From positions 1 through 5,741 of the forward strand of contig JAITQY010000023.1 of assembly GCA_031288675.1 (NCBI GenBank): 5,741 bases of DNA, written 5' to 3'. A program made the position numbers and the translations under genes. Positions within the stretch are counted from its first letter, which is position 1. Each line of letters opens with the position of its first letter. This DNA is from Oscillospiraceae bacterium (GTDB lineage: Bacteria; Bacillota; Clostridia; Oscillospirales; Oscillospiraceae). Shown piece by piece: positions 1 to 5,741 of the stretch. The notes beneath the pieces were generated by a model. It saw only the letters and a program-made list of their open reading frames with translations. It had not been told where the DNA came from and ran no database searches.

Positions 1-2160
1 TTTCTTTGCGCTCCGCTTGGCTGCTGTCTTCTTTGTCGTCTTTTTCTCCGGCGCCGCGTTGTCAGAAGACTGTTTAGGCGTCCAGCCGCCGCGTTTGTCT
101 TCCGGCAGGAACAGGCTGCACTCCTCGTTTATGCAGAACGGTTTTTTTGCGCCTTTGCCGGATTTCTTGAACATAGTCTTGCCGCACTCCGGGCAGTAAT
201 CAGGGGTGGGGACATCAAAGGTGCTGAAATCACAAACATCCTTGCCTTTTTCGCACACGTATATAGTGTACTTTCGTCCGCTGGTTTTACTTTTGCCCTC
301 GCGCTTGAGTATTGTGCTGCCGCATTTCGGGCACTGACCGGGCATCGTAACGGTAATCGGACGAGCATTAGTGCAATCCGGAAATCCGCTGCAAGACAGA
401 AAACGTCCGAATCGTCCGGAACGAATCACCATAGGCTTGCCGCATAGCTCACAGACTTCTTCGGTTTCTTCGACCGGAACCTTATAGCGCGGAGACGCTT
501 CCGCATCCTTTAATTTAGGCTCAAAGCTTTTATAAAACTCGTCAAGCACCGCTTTCCACTTTCGTGAACCGTCCGCTACCGTATCAAGCTCCAGCTCCAT
601 ATTAGCGGTAAAATCCACATCGACTATTGACGGAAACATCTCTTCAAGGAATTGAGTGACTGTCTCGCCAAGCGGAGAGGGTTTCAGCGATTTGCCCTCT
701 TTAACGACATACTCGCGCCCTTCAATAACACTTATAGTCGGCGCGTAGGTGCTTGGTCGTCCTATACCGAGTTCTTTCATTGCCTGAATCAGGCTGTCCT
801 CTGTATACCGGGCAGGGGGCTGAGTAAACTTTTGCTCCGGCAGAAGCTCAACTAAAGTAAGCGGATCGCCTGCCGCAAGGTCAGCGGGAAGAGGCTTCTT
901 GTTCTTTTTGCCGGCTTCGCCGTCAGAGTCATAGGCGGCAAGGAAGCCGGGAAATTTCAGGTTTGATTCCGTAGCGCGAAAAATATATCCTGCGGAAATT
1001 GCGTCGATTTCAAACGTGTCGTACACCGCCGGAGACATTTGGCTTGCCATAAAACGGCTCCAAATCAAGCGGTAAAGGCGAAGTCTGTCGCCTGCAAGTC
1101 CGCTGACCTCCGGGGAGAGGGAAGCGTTGCTCGGTCGGATAGCTTCATGAGCATCCTGAGCACCGGACTTTGTCTTATAGATATTCGGCTTTTCAGGGAC
1201 ATACTCCGCGCCCCATTTCTGAATAGCGTAAGAACGCGCGTCCGCCTGAGCGTCAGGCGAAATTCTAAGACTGTCTGTGCGCATATAGGTGATAAAACCG
1301 CTCTCATAGAGTTCCTGAGCAACACTCATTGTTTTGCGCGGATTAAAATTAAGCCGGCGCGAAGCGTCCTGCTGAATAGTGCTGGTTTCAAACGGCGGAG
1401 ACGGATTGCGCTTACGCGTTCCGCGTTTTACACCATTAACGCTGAACGGCGAACGCGAAACAGCTTCCATCACTATACTGACCTCTGCCTGATCGTGCAG
1501 CTCCTGCTGTTTTGACCCGTTACCGTAGAAGCGCGCGGTAAAGTCCGCGCCGCTCTCAGTTTTAAGTACCGCGTCAAGCTCCCAGTACTCCTGAGGGATA
1601 AACGCGCGAATCTCGCGTTCCCGGTCTACGACCATTTTTGTCGTGACGCTTTGAACGCGTCCGGCGCTAAGTCCGCGCCTAATTTTCTTCCAAAGCAACG
1701 GTGAAAGCTGGTAGCCTACTATGCGGTCAAGCACCCTGCGCGCCTGCTGAGCGTCCACAAGATCCATATCAAGCGACCGCGGCGATTTAATCCCCTCCGT
1801 CACTACTTTTTGTGTGATTTCATTGAATGTTACGCGGAACGCTTTGTTGTCCGGAATCTCTAACATCTCTTTCAGATGCCACGCTATAGCTTCGCCCTCA
1901 CGGTCAGGGTCAGTCGCAAGGTAGACGCTGCCGCTTTTTTTAACAAGACTTTTAAGGCTGTTTATAGTCGCCTCTTTGCCTTTCATCGGCACATAGGTCG
2001 GCACGTAGCCGGCTTCAATGTCAACTCCGAACTTGCTCTCCGGCAAATCGCGCAAATGCCCCATTGAAGCCGTTACGGTGAATTCTTTGCCAAGATATTT
2101 TTCTACCGTTTTAGCTTTCGCCGGGGATTCTAAGATTACTAAACTTTTCTTTTCTGCCAT
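1..2160 (-). CDS. topA: DNA topoisomerase I (type IA), 3' end cut by window edge
   Basis: Relaxes negatively supercoiled DNA by cutting one strand through a 5'-phosphotyrosine bond and passing the other strand through the gap. The frame is open for 720 codons from ATG at 2160 to base 1 with no stop, so a few C-terminal residues are missing. The Toprim domain is at about residues 5-115, with the acidic residue in ESPAKA (Glu11) and the metal-binding DPDREGEA motif (Asp84, Asp86, Glu88). The LSAGRVQS motif follows, and the catalytic tyrosine is Tyr292 in GFITYMRTDS. Three C4-type topoisomerase zinc fingers span about residues 570-681, starting at CELCGKP, CPKCGS and CPECGKT. A Lys/Ala/Thr-rich basic tail begins near residue 695 and is still running at the edge. 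All catalytic motifs are intact. The ATG at 2160 is supported by a GAAAGGT site 5 nt upstream and by the family-typical N-terminus. The gene lies 91 bp downstream of dprA, a common pairing in Bacillota. Confidence 0.97.
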   Translation of the reverse strand, partial: MAEKKSLVILESPAKAKTVEKYLGKEFTVTASMGHLRDLPESKFGVDIEAGYVPTYVPMKGKEATINSLKSLVKKSGSVYLATDPDREGEAIAWHLKEMLEIPDNKAFRVTFNEITQKVVTEGIKSPRSLDMDLVDAQQARRVLDRIVGYQLSPLLWKKIRRGLSAGRVQSVTTKMVVDREREIRAFIPQEYWELDAVLKTESGADFTARFYGNGSKQQELHDQAEVSIVMEAVSRSPFSVNGVKRGTRKRNPSPPFETSTIQQDASRRLNFNPRKTMSVAQELYESGFITYMRTDSLRISPDAQADARSYAIQKWGAEYVPEKPNIYKTKSGAQDAHEAIRPSNASLSPEVSGLAGDRLRLYRLIWSRFMASQMSPAVYDTFEIDAISAGYIFRATESNLKFPGFLAAYDSDGEAGKKNKKPLPADLAAGDPLTLVELLPEQKFTQPPARYTEDSLIQAMKELGIGRPSTYAPTISVIEGREYVVKEGKSLKPSPLGETVTQFLEEMFPSIVDVDFTANMELELDTVADGSRKWKAVLDEFYKSFEPKLKDAEASPRYKVPVEETEEVCELCGKPMVIRSGRFGRFLSCSGFPDCTNARPITVTMPGQCPKCGSTILKREGKSKTSGRKYTIYVCEKGKDVCDFSTFDVPTPDYCPECGKTMFKKSGKGAKKPFCINEECSLFLPEDKRGGWTPKQSSDNAAPEKKTTKKTAAKRSAKK

Positions 2161-2165
2161 AATGT

Positions 2166-2172
2166 ACCTTTC
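2166..2172 (-). promoter_or_regulatory. Ribosome binding site of topA
   Basis: On the minus strand GAAAGGT lies 5 nt before the ATG at 2160. It is a moderate Shine-Dalgarno match and fixes the topA start. Confidence 0.6.
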
Positions 2173-2211
2173 GATGTAGTATCAGAAGTTAAGTATTTAC
2201 GGTTAACTAAC

Positions 2212-2217
2212 AGTATA
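2212..2217 (-). promoter_or_regulatory. Possible -10 element for topA in the dprA-topA gap
   Basis: The 91-bp gap between dprA and topA (2161-2251) is more AT-rich than the flanking genes and holds TATACT on the minus strand, a 5 of 6 match to the sigma-A -10 consensus. No good -35 hexamer sits 16-18 bp upstream. A weaker alternative lies closer to topA: TTAACC, 16 bp, then GATACT, with 4 of 6 matches each. A 6-bp inverted repeat (AGTTAA at 2187-2192, TTAACT at 2203-2208, 10-nt loop) is too weak and lacks a T-tract to be a terminator. A topA-specific promoter is plausible, since topA is often controlled separately by supercoiling, but it is not shown. Confidence 0.25.
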
Positions 2218-2251
2218 TGTTTGTATTGCGCCGCGAAACATTCATCAGTTC

Positions 2252-3466
2252 CTAACCGCTAACTTCATAGCTCATATCACCCATATTTTTTACAAGCCCC
2301 TTCAGCTCCAGTAAAGTCAGCGCGACCATAACGCGATCCGGGCGTACGGATGAAGCCGCAGTAATCTGATCCGCAGTTTTACGCCCTATAATAGCGTCAA
2401 GGACTTTATTTTCGTCCTCTGTAAGACCCTCCGGGCGCTGGCGCGGCTCTGAAGAATTAACGGCTGTGACCGGTTCATTGTAACTATGCCCGCGTCGGGA
2501 CATGAACCGGGATTTACCGGAACTTTCGCCATTCGGCTCCTGTGAGCGGCGAAAGACTTCCTTGCGCCGTACCGGTTTTCTAAGTTTATCCGGAAACCTC
2601 CACGAATGTCTGCCAATCAAGTCCCACCCACAAACGGCAAGCTCCGCACCGTCGCGCAGAAGCTCGTTAGAACCTTTGAACCCGTCAAGGTCAATGCTGC
2701 CCGGAACTGCGAACACGTCCCGTCCGTATTCCGCCGCACGGGAAGCTGTAATCAGCGAGCCGCTTCGCAGCGGAGCCTCTACAACGCATATTCCAAGACT
2801 TAGCCCCGCTATAATGCGATTCCTCGCCGGGAAAGTAAAACGCGTTGCCCTATCGCCGGGCGGATACTCTGAAATCAGGCAGCCGTTGTTCTCAACTTCA
2901 CGAAACAGACGGTCATTATCAGCCGGAAACACAATGTTAATACCAGTGCCGAGAACTCCCGCAACTTTTCCTCCGGCTTTAAGCGCACCGCGAGCCGCCG
3001 CGCTGTCTATTCCCGCCGCAAGTCCGGTAACGACCAAGCCGCCGCTGTTTGAAACCTCAAAACCTATTTTCTCCGCTGTCATTAGACCGTATCGGGACGC
3101 TCTGCGCGTTCCGACAATTGCGGCCGCACATTCAGCATCAAAATCCGGCATTGTGCCGAGTACATATAACATAACGGGAGCGTCAAATACGTTAGCCAGC
3201 CGTTCCGGATAGTGTTCGCTGATTATCGGAATCATATTCACACGAAGTTTCAAGCAGCGTTCATAAATCGCCTTCGCTTCGTTCAAATATTTGTTTTCGA
3301 TTGCTTGAATCTCCGCAGCTTTGACATTATCCATATGGCTGAAAGCAGACGGAACAGATTCATAAAGCTCGTGAATGTTCGGGCAGCGTTCAAGTATGCG
3401 CAAGCGAGTCTCCGGACGCATTCCCGGCAACCGGGAAAACCATATCCAGTAAATAAGCTCCGGCAT
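2252..3466 (-). CDS. dprA: DNA-processing protein DprA (Smf)
   Basis: DprA binds incoming single-stranded DNA in the cytoplasm during natural transformation, protects it and loads RecA. It is also widespread in bacteria not known to be competent. The 404-residue product has a helical N-terminal region (about 1-75) and then the Rossmann-like DprA core (about 80-285). Family motifs there are VGTRRASRYG (118-127), SGGLVVTGLAAGID (141-154), GTGINIVFPADN (173-184), SEYPPG (199-204), FPARNRIIAGLS (212-223), EAPLRSGSLITA (230-241) and GSNELLRDGA (265-274). A basic, Ser/Arg-rich and probably disordered linker of about 55 residues (293-347) leads to a C-terminal winged-helix-like domain (348-404), as in the longer DprA proteins. 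Nothing looks truncated. The ATG at 3466 has a strong AGGAGGG site 7 nt upstream. The gene starts 51 bp after the methyltransferase gene and lies 91 bp before topA, probably in the same operon. A hairpin lies just inside the coding region at 3421-3437. Confidence 0.96.
   Translation of the reverse strand: MPELIYWIWFSRLPGMRPETRLRILERCPNIHELYESVPSAFSHMDNVKAAEIQAIENKYLNEAKAIYERCLKLRVNMIPIISEHYPERLANVFDAPVMLYVLGTMPDFDAECAAAIVGTRRASRYGLMTAEKIGFEVSNSGGLVVTGLAAGIDSAAARGALKAGGKVAGVLGTGINIVFPADNDRLFREVENNGCLISEYPPGDRATRFTFPARNRIIAGLSLGICVVEAPLRSGSLITASRAAEYGRDVFAVPGSIDLDGFKGSNELLRDGAELAVCGWDLIGRHSWRFPDKLRKPVRRKEVFRRSQEPNGESSGKSRFMSRRGHSYNEPVTAVNSSEPRQRPEGLTEDENKVLDAIIGRKTADQITAASSVRPDRVMVALTLLELKGLVKNMGDMSYEVSG
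3421..3437 (-). repeat. Perfect 7-bp hairpin within the dprA 5' coding region
   Basis: TTCCCGG and its exact complement CCGGGAA are separated by three bases, giving a stem with five G-C pairs. In the mRNA the stem begins about 30 nt after the dprA ATG and covers codons for FSRLPG. The inverted repeat is certain. Any role in translation is inference, and the protein motif here may by itself account for much of the base sequence. Confidence 0.6.
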
Positions 3467-3473
3467 TATACAG

Positions 3474-3480
3474 CCCTCCT
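3474..3480 (-). promoter_or_regulatory. Ribosome binding site of dprA
   Basis: On the minus strand AGGAGGG, a near-perfect Shine-Dalgarno sequence, lies 7 nt before the ATG at 3466. It is the best ribosome binding site in the window and settles the dprA start. The surrounding 51-bp gap (3467-3517) shows no terminator. Confidence 0.8.
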
Positions 3481-3517
3481 TTTGGAATTATCGGTATGTT
3501 TCTTCAGCGTTTCCTAA

Positions 3518-4210
3518 TTAATGATTTCTGAATTGCCACATCAGTATTGCCGCCGCACTTGCGGCGTTAAGCGACTCGGAAGAAGCGCCCATCGGAATCG
3601 TAACTTTGTACTCGCTTGCCGCGATAAGAGATTCGCTGAGACCATTCCCCTCATTGCCGATTGCAACCGCGAACTCGCCGGGGGGCACGAACTTATTTGC
3701 GGGAACTCCGTCCCTTGCAACCGCCGCAATTACCGGCAATCCGAGTTCTCTTACATCTGTAATCCGCGCAATCGGTACCCGGAATGCCGCACCCATCGCG
3801 CCGCGAATAACTTTCAAGCTCCACGGGTCGGCACAATCACCAAGCATTGCAATGCCGTAACCAAGCGCTCCTGCCGTACGGATAATAGTTCCGGCATTGC
3901 CGGGATCCTGAACGTTTTCCATAAGCACAACGCATTTCGGAAGTTCCGGCTGGAGATAGCTGTTCGGAATCTTCGCAGAGAACACCGCGTCCGGAGGGCT
4001 TTGCATATCGGCGATGTATCCAAGAATCTCCGGCGCGGCGTTCTCAGCCGTCAATAACGCGGTTATTTCAAGTTTAGCCGCGATAGCTTCATCATAGAGC
4101 TTCCTTCCGGCGGCAAGGAACTCACCGCATTCCTCACGGTATTTTGCGCTGCCGCCGAGCTGCCGCAGACGCTGAACCTGCTTATTCTGCCGCGACCTGA
4201 TTATTTCCAT
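3518..4210 (-). CDS. TrmH/SpoU-family RNA 2'-O-ribose methyltransferase
   Basis: A SPOUT-class enzyme that transfers a methyl group from S-adenosylmethionine to a ribose 2'-OH in rRNA or tRNA. The 230-residue product has an N-terminal substrate-binding region (about 1-85) with the typical opening IRSRQNKQVQRLRQL and the block FLAAGRKLYDEA. The C-terminal knotted SPOUT domain carries all three motifs: motif 1 ENVQDPGNAGTIIRTAGALG (98-117, Asn99 and Arg111), motif 2 IGNEGNGLS (184-192), and motif 3 from IPMG to ESLNAASAAAIL (205-223). DPWSLKVIRGAMGAAFRVP (128-146) is also family-typical. At 230 residues it is somewhat shorter than the usual 245-270. It resembles the 23S rRNA methyltransferases annotated RlmB or YsgA/RlmP, but the target nucleotide cannot be told from sequence, so no symbol is given. 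The start overlaps the upstream membrane gene by 29 bp. The only nearby Shine-Dalgarno candidate is a poor GGGGG run (4220-4224), so translation may be coupled to that gene. Confidence 0.92.
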   Translation of the reverse strand: MEIIRSRQNKQVQRLRQLGGSAKYREECGEFLAAGRKLYDEAIAAKLEITALLTAENAAPEILGYIADMQSPPDAVFSAKIPNSYLQPELPKCVVLMENVQDPGNAGTIIRTAGALGYGIAMLGDCADPWSLKVIRGAMGAAFRVPIARITDVRELGLPVIAAVARDGVPANKFVPPGEFAVAIGNEGNGLSESLIAASEYKVTIPMGASSESLNAASAAAILMWQFRNH

Positions 4211-4844
4211 CTGTCAAAGCCCCCGCCAGCCGTAACGCGGCGTCTATCTTATCCTTATCCTTTGTCTTCCAAGTCTCAAGGCACAGATACTCAATATTGC
4301 CCCAATCAGTTTGATTAACCGGAGCTTTAGGAAGCGCCTGAATTACAGGCGAACCGCCGACATATACACGATACCACGTCTCATCGGAATCCTCTTTCAA
4401 ACCAAGCCGTTCCGCTCCGTCAAAGTCTCCTCGGTCACCGTGTACGCGCGACTGTTTGTCGTCAAGCAAAAAGACAAGCATTAAATTCTCCGCTTTGCTT
4501 ATAGCAAGCTCAAATTGCTGATAATTGCTCTCCCCGCCGCCAAGCTCATTGCCGCTTAGATTCATATACCGAATATCAATATTGATTTCGCCGTCATTAT
4601 TTAAATCGCCGACCGTTTCTGCCGCCAATTCACGAAGCGGCTGCAGGCTCTCTTCAGAGATGTCAAATCCCGCTGCTATGGCAATACCGAAGTCATAATG
4701 AACTTTATTCAGCGCGTCAACCGTCAGAAACACAACTATCGCGACCGCCGCCGCAACCGCAAGCACAATTTTAAGGTAGTGGTACGCAAATACATTATGC
4801 CACCACCATTGGAATCCCTTTTTAGAGCCGCTGCCGTTGTCCAT
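4182..4844 (-). CDS. Single-pass membrane protein of unknown function with EF-hand-like loop
   Basis: Function not recognised. Counting from the chosen ATG, the 220-residue product has a short polar, basic N-terminus with a WWW cluster (13-15). One hydrophobic segment follows (about 25-43, LKIVLAVAAAVAIVVFLTV), then about 175 residues of acidic soluble domain. The positive charges before the segment suggest the N-terminus is inside and the domain outside the cell. At 80-91 DLNNDGEINIDI resembles an EF-hand or dockerin calcium loop (D1, N3, D5, G6, I8), but the usual acidic residue at position 12 is Ile, with Asp at 11. An MLVFLLDDK stretch follows (122-130). From memory, clostridial hypothetical proteins share this layout of membrane segment, DLNGDGxV-like loop and FLLDD block. 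An upstream ATG at 4871 forms an ATGA overlap with the lysS stop but lacks a ribosome binding site, whereas the ATG at 4844 has GGAAGGAA well spaced before it and was preferred. The 3' end overlaps the methyltransferase gene by 29 bp. Confidence 0.85.
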   Translation of the reverse strand: MDNGSGSKKGFQWWWHNVFAYHYLKIVLAVAAAVAIVVFLTVDALNKVHYDFGIAIAAGFDISEESLQPLRELAAETVGDLNNDGEINIDIRYMNLSGNELGGGESNYQQFELAISKAENLMLVFLLDDKQSRVHGDRGDFDGAERLGLKEDSDETWYRVYVGGSPVIQALPKAPVNQTDWGNIEYLCLETWKTKDKDKIDAALRLAGALTDGNNQVAAE

Positions 4845-4851
4845 CTGATTT

Positions 4852-4859
4852 TTCCTTCC
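4852..4859 (-). promoter_or_regulatory. Ribosome binding site deciding the membrane-protein start
   Basis: On the minus strand GGAAGGAA contains AAGGA ending 8 nt before the ATG at 4844. The alternative ATG at 4871, nine codons upstream, is preceded by sequence ending in CTGTGGA directly against the start, which is not a usable Shine-Dalgarno arrangement. This favours 4844. Confidence 0.6.
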
Positions 4860-4867
4860 GCCGTCAA

Positions 4868-5741
4868 TCATTCCACAGGCTTCATCGTCGGGAACAGAAT
4901 AACCTCTCTTATCGTGGCGCTGTCCGTAAGCAGCATAACAAGGCGGTCTATCCCGATACCGCAGCCTCCTGTCGGAGGCATACCGTATTCTAAAGCGGTA
5001 ATGAAGTCCTCGTCCATCATTGCGGCTTCTTCGTCACCGGAATTCCGCGCGTCAAGTTGCTTTTGGAAGCGTCCGCGCTGATCGACGGGATCGTTAAGCT
5101 CGCTGAACGCGTTCGCAAGCTCGCGCCGCGCAATGAATAACTCAAAGCGTTCCGTAAGCCGCGGGTCATCGGGACAACGCTTAGCAAGCGGAGAAACTTC
5201 AACCGGGTGGCGTGTAATAAACGTCGGCTGAACTAATTTGTCTTCAACCTTTTGATCAAAGCACTCAAACAGAATATTACCCCACGTAAGTTCTTTAGGA
5301 AGGGTTACACCAATAGATTTCGCCGCCGCAACCGCATCCTCCGCGCTTGAAAAGCTGTCAAAGTCCATGCCGGTATATTCCTTTACCGCTTCCGCCATCG
5401 TCATACGGCTGAACGGGGCGGATAGGTCAAGCGTTTCCCCCTGATACGAAACAGCTTCCGGAGTAAGCCCGGCGAACTCAACCGCTTTTTGGAATACGCC
5501 CTCTACGCGCGTCATCATCCCGTTCATATCCGTGAACGCCTCGTAGAACTCCACCGTCGTAAATTCCGGGTTATGCGTCGCGTCCATACCCTCATTGCGG
5601 AATATATGTCCGATTTCATATACGCGGTCTAAGCCGCCGACAATCAGCCGCTTCAGATTAAGTTCCGTCTCAATACGCAGGTACATCGTAATGTCAAGAG
5701 CATTATGGCTCGTTATAAAACGCCGCGCCGCCGCGCCGCCG
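4868..5741 (-). CDS. lysS: Lysyl-tRNA synthetase (class II), C-terminal part; 5' end outside window
   Basis: Activates lysine with ATP and attaches it to tRNA-Lys in the cytoplasm. The window holds the last 290 residues of a protein normally near 490-500, so the N-terminal OB-fold anticodon-binding domain and class II motif 1 lie beyond the right edge. The visible part starts at the conserved GGAAAR block and continues through TELNLKRLIVGGLDRVYEIG. It has class II motif 2 (FRNEGMDATHNPEFTTVE, with the ATP-binding arginine), the QPTFITRHPVEVSPLAKR block, FELFIARRELANAFSELND, and motif 3 (GCGIGIDRLVMLL, with its arginine), ending FPTMKPVE. These are diagnostic of bacterial class II LysRS. One oddity is GGAAARRF where GGAAARPF is the common form. 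The frame is open to the right edge, and Met at 5686 is internal, not the start. The membrane-protein gene follows within 23 bp, suggesting an operon. Confidence 0.96.
   Translation of the reverse strand, partial: GGAAARRFITSHNALDITMYLRIETELNLKRLIVGGLDRVYEIGHIFRNEGMDATHNPEFTTVEFYEAFTDMNGMMTRVEGVFQKAVEFAGLTPEAVSYQGETLDLSAPFSRMTMAEAVKEYTGMDFDSFSSAEDAVAAAKSIGVTLPKELTWGNILFECFDQKVEDKLVQPTFITRHPVEVSPLAKRCPDDPRLTERFELFIARRELANAFSELNDPVDQRGRFQKQLDARNSGDEEAAMMDEDFITALEYGMPPTGGCGIGIDRLVMLLTDSATIREVILFPTMKPVE

Noticed and set aside
1243..1259. Perfect 7-bp inverted repeat (CGCCTGA, three bases, TCAGGCG) inside topA
   Set aside because: It is mid-gene with no T-tract or boundary nearby, and it encodes an ordinary Ala/Asp/Gln stretch; probably chance.
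1039..1515. 158-codon plus-strand open frame within topA
   Set aside because: Antisense to the catalytic domain of topA, with no ribosome binding site or domain evidence.
2187..2208. AGTTAA/TTAACT inverted repeat in the dprA-topA gap as a terminator or operator
   Set aside because: Only six AT-rich pairs with a 10-nt loop and no following T-tract; too weak to call.
2502..3212. 236-codon plus-strand open frame antisense to dprA
   Set aside because: It lies within dprA, whose protein matches its family along its length. The antisense product is Ser/Arg/Pro-rich with no recognisable domain, as expected of a shadow frame.
3521..4057. 178-codon plus-strand open frame antisense to the methyltransferase gene
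   Set aside because: Arg/Cys/Asn-rich composition with no motif, opposite a gene with all three SPOUT motifs.
4698..5081. 127-codon plus-strand open frame across the lysS/membrane-gene junction
   Set aside because: Antisense to well-supported coding sequence on both sides, and the product has no recognisable features.
5105..5114. 10-bp palindrome GAACGCGTTC in lysS
   Set aside because: It is inside conserved coding sequence (NAFSELND region), away from any promoter, and palindromes of this size arise by chance.
5721..5741. CGCCG-type low-complexity repeat at the right edge
   Set aside because: It simply encodes the conserved GGAAAR block of LysRS.

Overview
The window reads as a piece of core bacterial chromosome, most likely from a Bacillota member of the Clostridia (Oscillospirales-like). 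This is inferred from the clostridial style of the LysRS, DprA and TopA proteins, the dprA-topA adjacency common in that phylum, purine-rich Shine-Dalgarno sites, and a small membrane protein resembling uncharacterised clostridial proteins. Base composition is by eye near 50% GC and fairly even. No taxon below phylum can be fixed from the sequence alone.

All five genes lie on the minus strand, so transcription runs from high to low coordinates. In that order they are: the C-terminal catalytic part of lysyl-tRNA synthetase (lysS, cut by the right edge); a single-pass membrane protein of unknown function with an EF-hand-like DxNxDG loop; a SpoU/TrmH-family 2'-O-ribose RNA methyltransferase; the DNA-processing protein DprA; and DNA topoisomerase I (topA, nearly complete, with its last few codons beyond the left edge). 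lysS, the membrane gene and the methyltransferase gene are tightly packed: there is a 23-bp gap (or a 4-bp overlap if the upstream start is used), then a 29-bp overlap. The methyltransferase-dprA gap is 51 bp and the dprA-topA gap is 91 bp. No rho-independent terminator is visible in any gap, so one long transcript is plausible, possibly with an extra promoter in the AT-richer gap before topA.

The genes do not form a single pathway. They are housekeeping functions: tRNA charging, RNA modification, handling of single-stranded DNA during transformation or recombination, and DNA supercoil relaxation. I found no mobile element, tRNA, rRNA, CRISPR array, toxin-antitoxin pair or defence system. The most interesting items are the unknown membrane protein with its calcium-loop-like motif, a perfect hairpin just inside the dprA coding region, the start choice and overlap in the lysS-methyltransferase interval, and an unusual Pro-to-Arg change in an otherwise conserved LysRS motif. 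I see no convincing undescribed system here.
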